Assembly: GCF_029910655.1 (NCBI RefSeq)
Contig: NZ_CP123897.1
Span: 5,259,547-5,323,546, forward strand
Reading direction: 5' to 3'
DNA length: 64,000 nucleotides
Source of the DNA: Methylomonas sp. UP202
GTDB taxonomy: Bacteria > Pseudomonadota > Gammaproteobacteria > Methylococcales > Methylomonadaceae
Positions within the stretch are counted from its first letter, which is position 1; each line of letters begins with the position of its first letter. The notes below the pieces were generated by a model. It did no database searches. It had not been told where the DNA came from and was given only the letters and a program-made list of their open reading frames with translations. Positions 24,678-33,247 of the stretch are shown one piece after another. The translations under genes and the position numbers were made by a program.

Positions 24678-26501
24678 ATGAAAAAAGTCTATGTCACCGA
24701 TGTGATTTTGCGCGACGCTCATCAATCGCTGATCGCCACCCGCTTGCGTACCGAAGACATGTTGCCGGCCTGCGCGCTGCTGGACGACATCGGCTATTGG
24801 TCGCTGGAATGTTGGGGCGGCGCGACCTTCGACGCCTGTTTGCGCTTTCTGAAGGAAGATCCGTGGGAACGTCTCGCCAAACTGAAAACCGCGCTGCCCA
24901 ATACGCGTTTGCAAATGCTGTTGCGCGGCCAGAACTTGCTCGGTTACCGGCATTATTCCGATGACGTGGTACGTAAATTCGTCGAAACCGCCGCCCAAAA
25001 CGGCATAGACGTATTCCGGATTTTCGATGCGCTGAACGACATCCGCAATCTGGAAACCGCCGTCGCGGCCGCCAAGGCCGCCGCCAAGCATGCCCAGGGC
25101 ACGATTTGCTACACCACCAGCCCGGTCCACGATATCGCCAGTTTCATCGCGCTGGGCAAGGGCTTGGCCGACCTGGGTTGCGATTCGATCGCGATCAAGG
25201 ACATGGCCGGCCTGCTGACGCCCTATCGGGCCGGCGAGTTGGTCAAGGCCTTGAAAAACGCGGTCGATCTGCCGCTGCATCTGCACTGCCACGCCACGGC
25301 CGGACTGGCCGAAATGTGCCAGCTCAAGGCCATCGAGGCCGGTTGCGAGCACGTCGATACCGCCTTATCGTCCTGGGCCGGCGGCACCAGTCATCCGCCA
25401 ACCGAAAGCCTGGTCACCGCGTTGCGGGGTAGCGAATACGACACCGGCCTGGACTTGGACAAACTGCAGGCGGTTAACCAATACTTCGCCGAAGTCCGCA
25501 AGAAATACCGGCGCTACGAAAGCGAATTCACCGGCATCGACACCCGCGTCCACGTTTTTCAGGTGCCGGGCGGGATGATCTCCAATCTGGCTAATCAATT
25601 AAAGGAACGCAACGCGCTGGATCGGATCGACGAGGTGTACCGGGAGATTCCGGCGGTGCGCAAGGACCTTGGCTATCCGCCGCTGGTGACGCCGACTTCG
25701 CAAATCGTCGGTACCCAGGCGGTCCTGAACGTGCTGACCGGCAAGCGCTACGAGACCATCAGCAACGAGGTCAAACGCTACCTGCACGGCGGTTACGGCA
25801 AGGCGCCGGCGCCGGTCGATCCGGAACTGCTAAAGAAAGCGGTTGGTAAGGAAGAGCCGATCGACTGTCGGCCGGCCGATCTGTTGAAACCGGAGTTTTT
25901 ACATCTGCGCAGCGAGATCGGCCATCTGGCCTTGAACGACGAAGACGTGCTCAGTTACGCGATGTTTCCGGAAATCGGCAAGCAATTTTTGGAATTGCGT
26001 TCGACCGGCAATTTGGTCCCGGAACCTCTGGAACTGGAGGCCCCGCCGGAGGCTGTGGACAACAAGAAAGCGCCGACCGAATTCAACGTCGCGCTACACG
26101 GCGAGTCCTATCACGTCAAAGTCACCGGCGCCGGCCCCAAAAACCAGAGCCTGCGGCATTTTTACTTCACCGTGGACGGCATGCCGGAAGAAATCGTCAT
26201 CGAAACCCTGGACGAAATCGTGCTGGACGGCGGCGCCCAGGGCGCGGTGAAAAGCGCGATCGCCAGCAAGCGGCGCCGGCCGGCCGCGCCGGGCGACGTG
26301 GTGACCAGCATGCCCTGCAACATCATCGACGTACTGATCCGCGAAGGCCAAAAAGTCGTGGCCGGCCAGGCCTTGCTGGTGACCGAAGCGATGAAAATGG
26401 AGACCGAAATCACCGCGCCGCTGGCCGGCATCGTCAAGGCGATTTTCGTTGCCAAGGGTGACGCAGTAAACCCGGACGAGGTGTTGATCGAAATAATTTA
26501 A
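24678..26501 (+). CDS. pycB: Pyruvate carboxylase subunit B (OadA-like carboxyltransferase with biotin carrier)
   Basis: In this 607-residue protein the N-terminal TIM-barrel carboxyltransferase carries VILRDAHQSLIATRL, the metal-binding HLHCHATAG and IKDMAGLL with the probable carbamylated Lys. A conserved PYC/OADA domain follows (about 300-460), then a linker and a C-terminal biotinyl domain with the biotinylated Lys in EAMKMETEI (about residue 573). Together with the gene before it this makes oxaloacetate from pyruvate. Neither oadB nor oadG, the membrane subunits of the Na-pumping decarboxylase, is adjacent, which supports pyruvate carboxylase over oxaloacetate decarboxylase. Confidence 0.92.
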   Translation: MKKVYVTDVILRDAHQSLIATRLRTEDMLPACALLDDIGYWSLECWGGATFDACLRFLKEDPWERLAKLKTALPNTRLQMLLRGQNLLGYRHYSDDVVRKFVETAAQNGIDVFRIFDALNDIRNLETAVAAAKAAAKHAQGTICYTTSPVHDIASFIALGKGLADLGCDSIAIKDMAGLLTPYRAGELVKALKNAVDLPLHLHCHATAGLAEMCQLKAIEAGCEHVDTALSSWAGGTSHPPTESLVTALRGSEYDTGLDLDKLQAVNQYFAEVRKKYRRYESEFTGIDTRVHVFQVPGGMISNLANQLKERNALDRIDEVYREIPAVRKDLGYPPLVTPTSQIVGTQAVLNVLTGKRYETISNEVKRYLHGGYGKAPAPVDPELLKKAVGKEEPIDCRPADLLKPEFLHLRSEIGHLALNDEDVLSYAMFPEIGKQFLELRSTGNLVPEPLELEAPPEAVDNKKAPTEFNVALHGESYHVKVTGAGPKNQSLRHFYFTVDGMPEEIVIETLDEIVLDGGAQGAVKSAIASKRRRPAAPGDVVTSMPCNIIDVLIREGQKVVAGQALLVTEAMKMETEITAPLAGIVKAIFVAKGDAVNPDEVLIEII

Positions 26502-26635
26502 CACCCAACCGCCGGCTCGGAAGGTAAAATAGGCCGTTTGCTATCGAGACCGGCATCCTCCAAACACAACCAGCCGCGCGCGGCCGGGGGGAGCAACCGG
26601 CTCCAGTCTCATCGTTTATCTAGCCGGCAAAGACA

Positions 26636-28055
<1,420 letters not shown>

Positions 28056-28272
28056 CGACATGCATCAGTTTCTGGGTCGAAGTAGGTCGAAATGGTGCAA
28101 ACTCAGGGGGATATCGTAGACTCCCCGAAAATTGGCGCTGGTAACGCGCCGGTTTGACCGCGCCGAGAATTCCGTCGGGCGCAAAGGCTGCGGCCTGCCA
28201 TGCGACGGTCGTGTGGGGCTGGGGCTTGGTAGCGCCTCACCCGTTTCTGGAACCAGCCAAAGAGAGCAAGCG

Positions 28273-28824
28273 ATGGGAAAGCGTTACACCGAATTGTCCG
28301 ATAAACACATGCAATTCATCCGCGAACAAAAGCTGTTTTTCGTCGGCACCGCCACGGCCGACAGTCGGGTTAATATCTCGCCCAAGGGCATGGACTCGTT
28401 CAAGGTGCTGGGGCCGGCACGGGTGGCCTGGCTGAACGTCACCGGCAGCGGTAACGAAACCGCCGCCCATGTGCGAATCGCCCCGCGGATGACGATCATG
28501 TTTTGCGCCTTCGTCGGTTCGCCGTTGATCTTGCGCTTGTACGGCAACGCCCGCGTCGTGCATCCGGGCGATGCCGACTGGCTGGACTTGTTCGGCAAAT
28601 TCCGGCCGCTACCCGGCGCCCGGCAAATCTTCGATGTAGAAATCGACTTGGTGCAGACTTCCTGCGGAATGGCGGTGCCGTTTTTCGATTACGCCGGCGA
28701 ACGCGAACAGTTGTCCGATTGGGCGGAAAAACAAGGCGAAGACGGCATCCGCCGTTATTGGCACGACAAAAACCAACTCAGCATCGACGGCCTGCCGACC
28801 TATATCGTCGAAAAAAGCGGTTGA
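28273..28824 (+). CDS. Pyridoxamine 5'-phosphate oxidase-fold protein
   Basis: This 183-residue split-barrel flavoprotein belongs to the PNPOx-related family. It carries IREQKLFFVGTATADSRVNISPKGMDS, NVTGSGNETAAHVRIAPRMTIMFCAF and ILRLYGNARVVHPGD, as in family members annotated pyridoxamine 5'-phosphate oxidase family protein. Its substrate is unknown; FMN or F420 is the likely cofactor. ATG at 28273 has an AGAG-type site upstream; a longer frame from 28132 has poor composition and is rejected. A palindromic repeat cluster follows within 10 bases of its stop. Confidence 0.8.
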   Translation: MGKRYTELSDKHMQFIREQKLFFVGTATADSRVNISPKGMDSFKVLGPARVAWLNVTGSGNETAAHVRIAPRMTIMFCAFVGSPLILRLYGNARVVHPGDADWLDLFGKFRPLPGARQIFDVEIDLVQTSCGMAVPFFDYAGEREQLSDWAEKQGEDGIRRYWHDKNQLSIDGLPTYIVEKSG

Positions 28825-28833
28825 AATCGCCGA

Positions 28834-28853
28834 GTACAAACCGAGGTTTGCAT
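28834..28853. repeat. Palindromic repeat, copy 1 (imperfect)
   Basis: GTACAAACCGAGGTTTGCAT differs at three positions from the exact 20-bp palindrome at 29007-29026. Confidence 0.75.
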
Positions 28854-28875
28854 GCCAACCCGCCAAGTACGCGGA

Positions 28876-28895
28876 GTACAAACCTAGGTTTGTAT
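28876..28895. repeat. Palindromic repeat, copy 2
   Basis: GTACAAACCTAGGTTTGTAT is a near-perfect palindrome centred on CCTAGG. Together with copies 1 and 3 it occupies the gap after the PNPOx-fold gene. Confidence 0.8.
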
Positions 28896-29152
28896 TCCAA
28901 TCATCGGTGAATCGGCCTTTGGCGCGGCTTAGATGCTACCCGGTTTCGTTGTCTTCAAGCATTGCTCCCCCGCGTTGGCGATAACGCCAGACCGCCAAGC
29001 CACGGCGTACAAACCTAGGTTTGTACTCCTACCGGCGCCAAATCGAGATTGGCCCAGCTTAAAGTTTATCCGGTGAACAGCCCCCCCTCTTTGCCATCGC
29101 CGCCGGTTTTCGCCTATGCTAAGCGGCTGATTCCACTCAATGGCACGTTACC
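28896..29152. other. Intergenic region with palindromes
   Basis: No gene is seen. It holds the third palindrome and the probable promoter of the ABM/Fe-ADH pair. Confidence 0.5.
29007..29026. repeat. Palindromic repeat, copy 3 (exact)
   Basis: GTACAAACCTAGGTTTGTAC is an exact 20-bp palindrome, about 125 bases before the ABM monooxygenase gene. Confidence 0.85.
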
Positions 29153-29449
29153 ATGCACGTTACCCTCGTTCACGTCCACGTCAAACCCGAACATATCGAC
29201 GACTTCATCGCCGCCACCCGTTTAAACCACTTGGCCTCGGTGCAAGAGGCCGGCAACCGCCGTTTCGACGTCCTGCAAACGCCGGATGACCCCAGCCAAT
29301 TTATCTTGTACGAAGTCTATGCCTCGGCCGAAGACGCGGCCGCGCACAAGCAGACCGAACATTATCTGGCCTGGCGCGACACGGTCGCCGACTGGATGGC
29401 CCAGCCGCGCCGGGGCGTGCCATATAAAGCCTTGTTTCCGGAGACTTGA
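29153..29449 (+). CDS. Antibiotic biosynthesis monooxygenase-domain protein (LsrG/YgiN-like)
   Basis: In this 98-residue ferredoxin-like alpha-beta barrel, HVTLVHVHVKPEHIDDFIAA begins the fold. The RRFDVLQTPDDPSQFILYEVYASAEDAAAHK region and the closing HYLAWRDTVADWM match the LsrG/YgiN group, small quinone or aldehyde monooxygenases/isomerases. It is followed 2 bases later by an iron alcohol dehydrogenase, so the pair likely processes the same carbonyl substrate. The substrate is unknown; the AI-2 context of LsrG (lsr genes) is absent. Confidence 0.85.
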   Translation: MHVTLVHVHVKPEHIDDFIAATRLNHLASVQEAGNRRFDVLQTPDDPSQFILYEVYASAEDAAAHKQTEHYLAWRDTVADWMAQPRRGVPYKALFPET

Positions 29450-29451
29450 GC

Positions 29452-30648
29452 ATGCAGACTTTCAAGCCGTTTTACATTGCCCGCCTGCCTCGCATCTTGT
29501 TCGGGCGCGGCCGCCTGAACGAAGCGCCGGCCTTGATCGCCGGATACGGCCGCAAGGCCTTGCTGGTCACCGGCAAGCAGTCGTTTTTCGGCACGCCGGG
29601 CTGGCAACGCTTTATCGTCGCGTTGGCCGAACAAGGCGTGGCATGGCAACATTGCACGGTGTCCGGCGAACCGTCGCCGCAATTGATCGACGCCACCGTG
29701 AGCCGATTTCGTAGCGAAAATATCGAAGTCGTGGTGGCGATCGGCGGCGGCAGCGTATTGGATGCGGCCAAGGCCATCGCCGGCCTGCTGCCTAGCGGCG
29801 ATTCGGTGATGGATTATCTGGAAGGCGTCGGCCGCAACAAAACCTATCGCGGTCCCAGCACGCCGTTCATTGCCGTACCGACCACCGCCGGCACCGGCAG
29901 CGAAGCCACCAAAAACGCGGTGCTCAGCGTGCAAGGCCCGGACGGCTTCAAAAAATCGTTTCGCGACGAATGCTTGGTGCCGGAATTCGCGATTCTCGAT
30001 CCGGACTTGCTGGCTACCTGTTCGCCGGCATTGATCGCCGCCGACGGCATGGACGCGTTGACCCAATTGCTGGAATCCTACGTGTCGGCCAAGGCCAACC
30101 CGTTTACCGACGCGCTGGCCTGGAGCGGCATACAAGCGGTCAAGTCCGGTTTCTTCGCGGCCTGGCGCGGCGTGGAACCGGACGCCGGCGAAGGCCGCGC
30201 GGCGATGGCTTACGCGGCGCTGTTGTCAGGAATCACGCTGGCGCAAGTCGGCCTGGGTTCGGTACACGGCCTGGCGTCGCCACTGGGGGCTTTCTTCCCG
30301 ATCCCGCACGGCGTTGTGTGCGGCACGCTGGTCGCTGCTGCGACCGAGGTCAACATCCGCGCGCTGCAAGCCCGCGAACCGGCCAATCCTGCCTTGCTTA
30401 AGTATGCCCAAGTCGGTCGGCTATTGGCCGGCGACGATGCGCTGGACGACCAACAAGCCCGCGACGCATTGATCGCGCTGCTGGCCGACTGGAGCGACTC
30501 CTTGCAATTGGATCGCCTCGGCGCCTACGGCATCGCCGAAGCCGACTTCCCGCTGATTGTCGCCAACGCGCGCGGCAGCAGCATGCAGACCAATCCCATC
30601 GTATTGACCGACGAAGAGATTGGGGAGATTCTGGCGCGGCGGATTTGA
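29452..30648 (+). CDS. Iron-containing alcohol dehydrogenase
   Basis: This 398-residue group III (iron) ADH has an N-terminal NAD(P)-binding half with GGGSVLDAAKAIAGLL and PTTAGTGSEATKNAV. The C-terminal metal half has GLGSVHGLASPLGAFFPIPHGVVCG with the metal-binding His residues. It reversibly oxidises alcohols to aldehydes or ketones, or acts like maleylacetate reductase; the exact substrate cannot be read. ATG at 29452 is chosen over a TTG two codons earlier. It is translationally close to the ABM gene before it and probably cotranscribed. Confidence 0.9.
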   Translation: MQTFKPFYIARLPRILFGRGRLNEAPALIAGYGRKALLVTGKQSFFGTPGWQRFIVALAEQGVAWQHCTVSGEPSPQLIDATVSRFRSENIEVVVAIGGGSVLDAAKAIAGLLPSGDSVMDYLEGVGRNKTYRGPSTPFIAVPTTAGTGSEATKNAVLSVQGPDGFKKSFRDECLVPEFAILDPDLLATCSPALIAADGMDALTQLLESYVSAKANPFTDALAWSGIQAVKSGFFAAWRGVEPDAGEGRAAMAYAALLSGITLAQVGLGSVHGLASPLGAFFPIPHGVVCGTLVAAATEVNIRALQAREPANPALLKYAQVGRLLAGDDALDDQQARDALIALLADWSDSLQLDRLGAYGIAEADFPLIVANARGSSMQTNPIVLTDEEIGEILARRI

Positions 30649-30734
30649 GTCGAATGAGCCGTCCGGAATGGCGACGCCCCTGTATTGTCTCGGGATTCAA
30701 TGAGCGCGAAGCGATGGATTCCGTTTTCGGAGGT

Positions 30735-31012
30735 TTAAGTTCCCTTCGACTCCGCTCAGGGACCGACCGACGCGTTCTGCGGTACAGCGGTGAGTTCCCT
30801 GAACGGATTTCGCCTTTGAATTTTAAATTCCCTTGGGTTCTGCTCAGGGACCGAGTGACACGTTCTGCGGTACAGCGGTGAGTTTCCTGGATGGATTTCG
30901 CCTTCGAGTTTTAAATTCCCTTCGGCGCCGCTCAGGGAGCGACCGACGCGTTCTTCGTTACAGCGGTGCGTTCCCCGGCACACCGCGCGTTCCCTGAGCG
31001 GAGCCGAAGGGA
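30735..31012. repeat. 88-bp tandem repeat (three units) with inverted end
   Basis: Units begin at 30735, 30823 and 30911 (TTAAATTCCCTT...GCTCAGGGA...ACAGCGGTG). The array ends with CCCTGAGCGGAGCCGAAGGG near 30991-31010, the inverse complement of the unit head, so the block can fold into a large hairpin. No frame is coding; it separates the Fe-ADH from the lipoprotein. Confidence 0.8.
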
Positions 31013-31093
31013 ACATGCGGAAGGGTTCAACCCTTTACAAGCCCGATCTATAAACCACAAAACCCAGGCATTCACCAAAAACGGGAGTACACA

Positions 31094-31804
31094 GTGAGTT
31101 CGAAACGATATTTTCATCATCCGCTTTTTACGCTTTTCCTGATTTCGGCGTTGCTATCCGCCTGCGCCGCTAATCAGCCCGAGCCACCCGCTAAACCCAT
31201 TGCCGAGACTGCACCGGTCAGCGAACCGGCGGTTTCCGAGCCGTCGTTGCCGGCCGACGAAAAACCCGGTCCGGTCGACGTGTATATCCTGCCGCTGGAC
31301 GATTTTTCCGACGACGCGGCGGTCGAGGTGGCGAAGATTGTCGGCCGGGAATTCGGCATCTGGGCGAAAGCCAGTTTGCCGCTCGGCGCGCTGGCAATCC
31401 AAGCCTTTCCGGGCACCCGGCAATTCGCGGCGGAAGACATTTTCGAGCAAGCCCGCGCCGTGATGCGGCGCCTGCCGGAAACCGACCCCAACACTCATTT
31501 CGTGTTTTTGACCAATCGCGACATCAACAGCCGTACCCGCAATTTCCGTTTTCAGTTCTCACATCACGATCGGGTGTGCCGCTGCTCGGTGATCTCCACC
31601 GCCCGCATGCACCAGCCGGGCGACCGCAATGCCAACCAGGCTGCCGCGACCCGGCTGTTGAAAATGACCAAGCGCGCGATCGGCGAAATGGATTTTGGCT
31701 GGACCCGTTCCGCCGACATCAAGGATCTGATGTACGCGCCGATCATGAGTCTGGACGATCTCGACGCCATCGGCGACCGCCACCCGCCGATTCCGTTGCG
31801 CTGA
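31094..31804 (+). CDS. Lipoprotein with archaemetzincin-like stretch
   Basis: In this 236-residue protein a signal sequence with lipobox LLSAC (Cys near 24) should anchor it in a membrane. A proline/glutamate-rich linker (about 26-60) leads to a domain with YILPLDDFSDDAAVEVAKIV, the pattern TRQFAAEDIFEQA and FLTNRDINSRTRNFRFQFS. That domain vaguely recalls archaemetzincins but lacks the HExxHxxGxxH zinc site, so any protease role is doubtful. The start is GTG at 31094 with GGGAG upstream. The function is unknown. Confidence 0.7.
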   Translation: MSSKRYFHHPLFTLFLISALLSACAANQPEPPAKPIAETAPVSEPAVSEPSLPADEKPGPVDVYILPLDDFSDDAAVEVAKIVGREFGIWAKASLPLGALAIQAFPGTRQFAAEDIFEQARAVMRRLPETDPNTHFVFLTNRDINSRTRNFRFQFSHHDRVCRCSVISTARMHQPGDRNANQAAATRLLKMTKRAIGEMDFGWTRSADIKDLMYAPIMSLDDLDAIGDRHPPIPLR

Positions 31805-31907
31805 GATTGCGCTAATCCTTGTCGCCTTAGGCGTGCTTCACCAGTGCCAAGCGGATTTACAATGCGCGAGCTGGAATTTTCCAAACCACGGAAACAAAGG
31901 AGACTTG

Positions 31908-32183
31908 ATGAAGCCGATTCACCGCTTGATTGTTGCCTTAACCTTGATAGCCGCGCTGCCCAGCCTAGGCTGCTTTACCTACTATACCTCCGACGCCGTG
32001 TCCGAATCCGGCCGAGACGCAAATTGGCTGGAATTGCTCGCCTATCCCGGCGCGTTGCTGTCGGGGGCGGGGCTGGTGTTCGGCCTAACGTCAGCGACAA
32101 ACCGGCGCGGTTTGGTCAAAATCTGCATCGCCGGCTTGCTGACGTTTTCGGTGCTATTGATATTGCCACGGTTATCCGGCTAG
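31908..32183 (+). CDS. Small lipoprotein-like membrane protein
   Basis: This 91-residue protein has a signal with lipobox-like LPSLGC (Cys near 22) and two further hydrophobic segments (about 45-62 and 72-88). ATG at 31908 has AAGGAGA 7 bases upstream; an earlier frame start at 31833 has none. It follows the lipoprotein on the same strand by about 100 bases. I recognise no family, so its role is unknown. Confidence 0.7.
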   Translation: MKPIHRLIVALTLIAALPSLGCFTYYTSDAVSESGRDANWLELLAYPGALLSGAGLVFGLTSATNRRGLVKICIAGLLTFSVLLILPRLSG

Positions 32184-32213
32184 ATTTCCGAAAACGTTCG
32201 CTGACAACTCAGT

Positions 32214-32328
32214 CCGCGTAGGCCGCATTAGCGGTAGCGTAATGCGCCGAATAATTAAAGACCAACATGCGGCGCAATACGGCTACGCCTATTGACGCCC
32301 TACCGATTGCGCCTTACGGCCTTGAGAT
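32214..32328 (+). repeat. REP-like twin-hairpin element, copy 3
   Basis: It matches 10470-10575 and the inverse of 407-516. The head GTAATGCGCC and the twin hairpins GCGCAATACGGC...TATTGACGCC are intact. It directly precedes a tandem duplication made of rhs fragments. Confidence 0.8.
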
Positions 32329-32576
32329 TGCGGTAATCCTGTCGCCTTAGGCGCGTTTTGCTAGCGTCAAGTCGCCAATAGAGCACGCCGCGCCGGCTGC
32401 ATTGGTAGCTGTAAACGCCGTTGTCTGTGATGTTGCCGGCGGCGTCCACGCCGACTGCTATCCACGCCAACTTTGTCAAGCGGCCGGGTCGTGCCGTGCG
32501 ATTGGCGTAGCGAAATCTCACAAATGCCGGCTTTCGTTCCTCCGATTACGCTTCGCTAATCGGAGCTACGCGGGCT
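32324..32576 (-). pseudogene. rhs core fragment plus REP hairpin, duplication unit 1
   Basis: Read on the minus strand it includes the rhs-core phrase VGVDAAGNITDNGVYSYQC, matching residues of the intact rhs gene at about 34274-34350. It carries stops elsewhere and ends in a hairpin (CTCCGATTA...TAATCGGAG, about 32540-32564). Unit 2 (32577-32819) repeats it at a period of 253 bases. Confidence 0.75.
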
Positions 32577-32819
32577 GAGATTGCGGTAATCATGCCGCCT
32601 TAGGTGCGTTTTGCTAGCGTCAAGTCGCCAATAGAGCAGGCCGCGCCGGCTGCATTGGTAGCTGTAAGCGCCGTCGCTGGTGATGTTGCCGGCGGCGTCC
32701 CGTTCTCGCCGACTTTGCCAAGCGGCCGGGGCGTGCCGTGCGATTGGCGTAGCGGAATCGCACGAATGCTGGCTTTCGTTCCTCCGATTACGCTTCGCTA
32801 ATCGGAGCTACGCGGGCTG
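32577..32819 (-). pseudogene. rhs core fragment plus REP hairpin, duplication unit 2
   Basis: This is the second copy of the unit, with DAAGNITSDGAYSYQCSRRG, which is even closer to the intact gene. It ends in the same TAATCGGAG hairpin. A small deletion relative to unit 1 makes it about 10 bases shorter. Confidence 0.75.
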
Positions 32820-32912
32820 CATTAACCAGCAATCCAAGCGGATCGGTGTGCCTTAATGGGTTATTCCGAACATAGGTATAAGTATTAATGCCCCCAACTA
32901 ACCAAAACTACA
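32820..32912 (-). pseudogene. Orphan 3' end of an rhs core
   Basis: The minus strand encodes GINTYTYVRNNPLRHTDPLG, then LLVNAARVAPISEA and a stop. GINTYTYVxNNP and DPLGL are the last motifs of Rhs core domains, and the intact gene has the same motif near 33690-33745. The tip after DPLGL has been replaced by REP-derived codons. It lies just downstream of the putative immunity gene. Confidence 0.8.
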
Positions 32913-32920
32913 GCGTTGTT

Positions 32921-33247
32921 TCAATCTCCATTAGTGTCAATGCGAGCAAGTTTTCCATCTTTAAAGAAAAACGAAATCTGTGCAGCGACAACTTCTCCTT
33001 TTCCTTTCTCAAAGCTGGAGTCCTTTGCTACAGAGTAAACCAAATTTCGCACACTACTTTCTGATGCGCCCACACTGATTGAATTTACAACGTTTGCCAA
33101 CAAATCGCGTTGCTCAGTGATTTGTTTCGCATACTGCTGTTGATAATCAAGAGTCACAGATTGATCAATGATTTTAAAAGCCAACCAAAAAACAATCCCA
33201 ACTAAAAGAATGCATATAACCCAAGGAAGGCGAGTAATTACTTGCAT
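32921..33247 (-). CDS. Putative immunity protein for the Rhs toxin tip
   Basis: This 108-residue protein has one N-terminal membrane helix (about 8-26, PWVICILLVGIVFWLAFKI) and a small charged periplasmic domain ending in AAQISFFFKDGKLARIDTNGD. ATG at 33247 (start MQVITRLPW) is used; it overlaps the last 10 bases of the rhs gene, so translation is coupled. That position, size and topology fit a cognate immunity protein protecting the periplasm from a peptidoglycan- or periplasm-directed toxin. The C-terminal FFFKDGKLARI pattern recalls single-helix immunity families (Imm58-like), but only by memory. Confidence 0.75.
   Translation of the reverse strand: MQVITRLPWVICILLVGIVFWLAFKIIDQSVTLDYQQQYAKQITEQRDLLANVVNSISVGASESSVRNLVYSVAKDSSFEKGKGEVVAAQISFFFKDGKLARIDTNGD

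Noticed and set aside
28834-29026. A CRISPR array at the palindrome cluster
   Set aside because: Only three short palindromes with irregular spacing and no repeat-spacer structure or cas genes.
31094-31804. Active archaemetzincin
   Set aside because: The HExxHxxGxxH zinc motif is absent.
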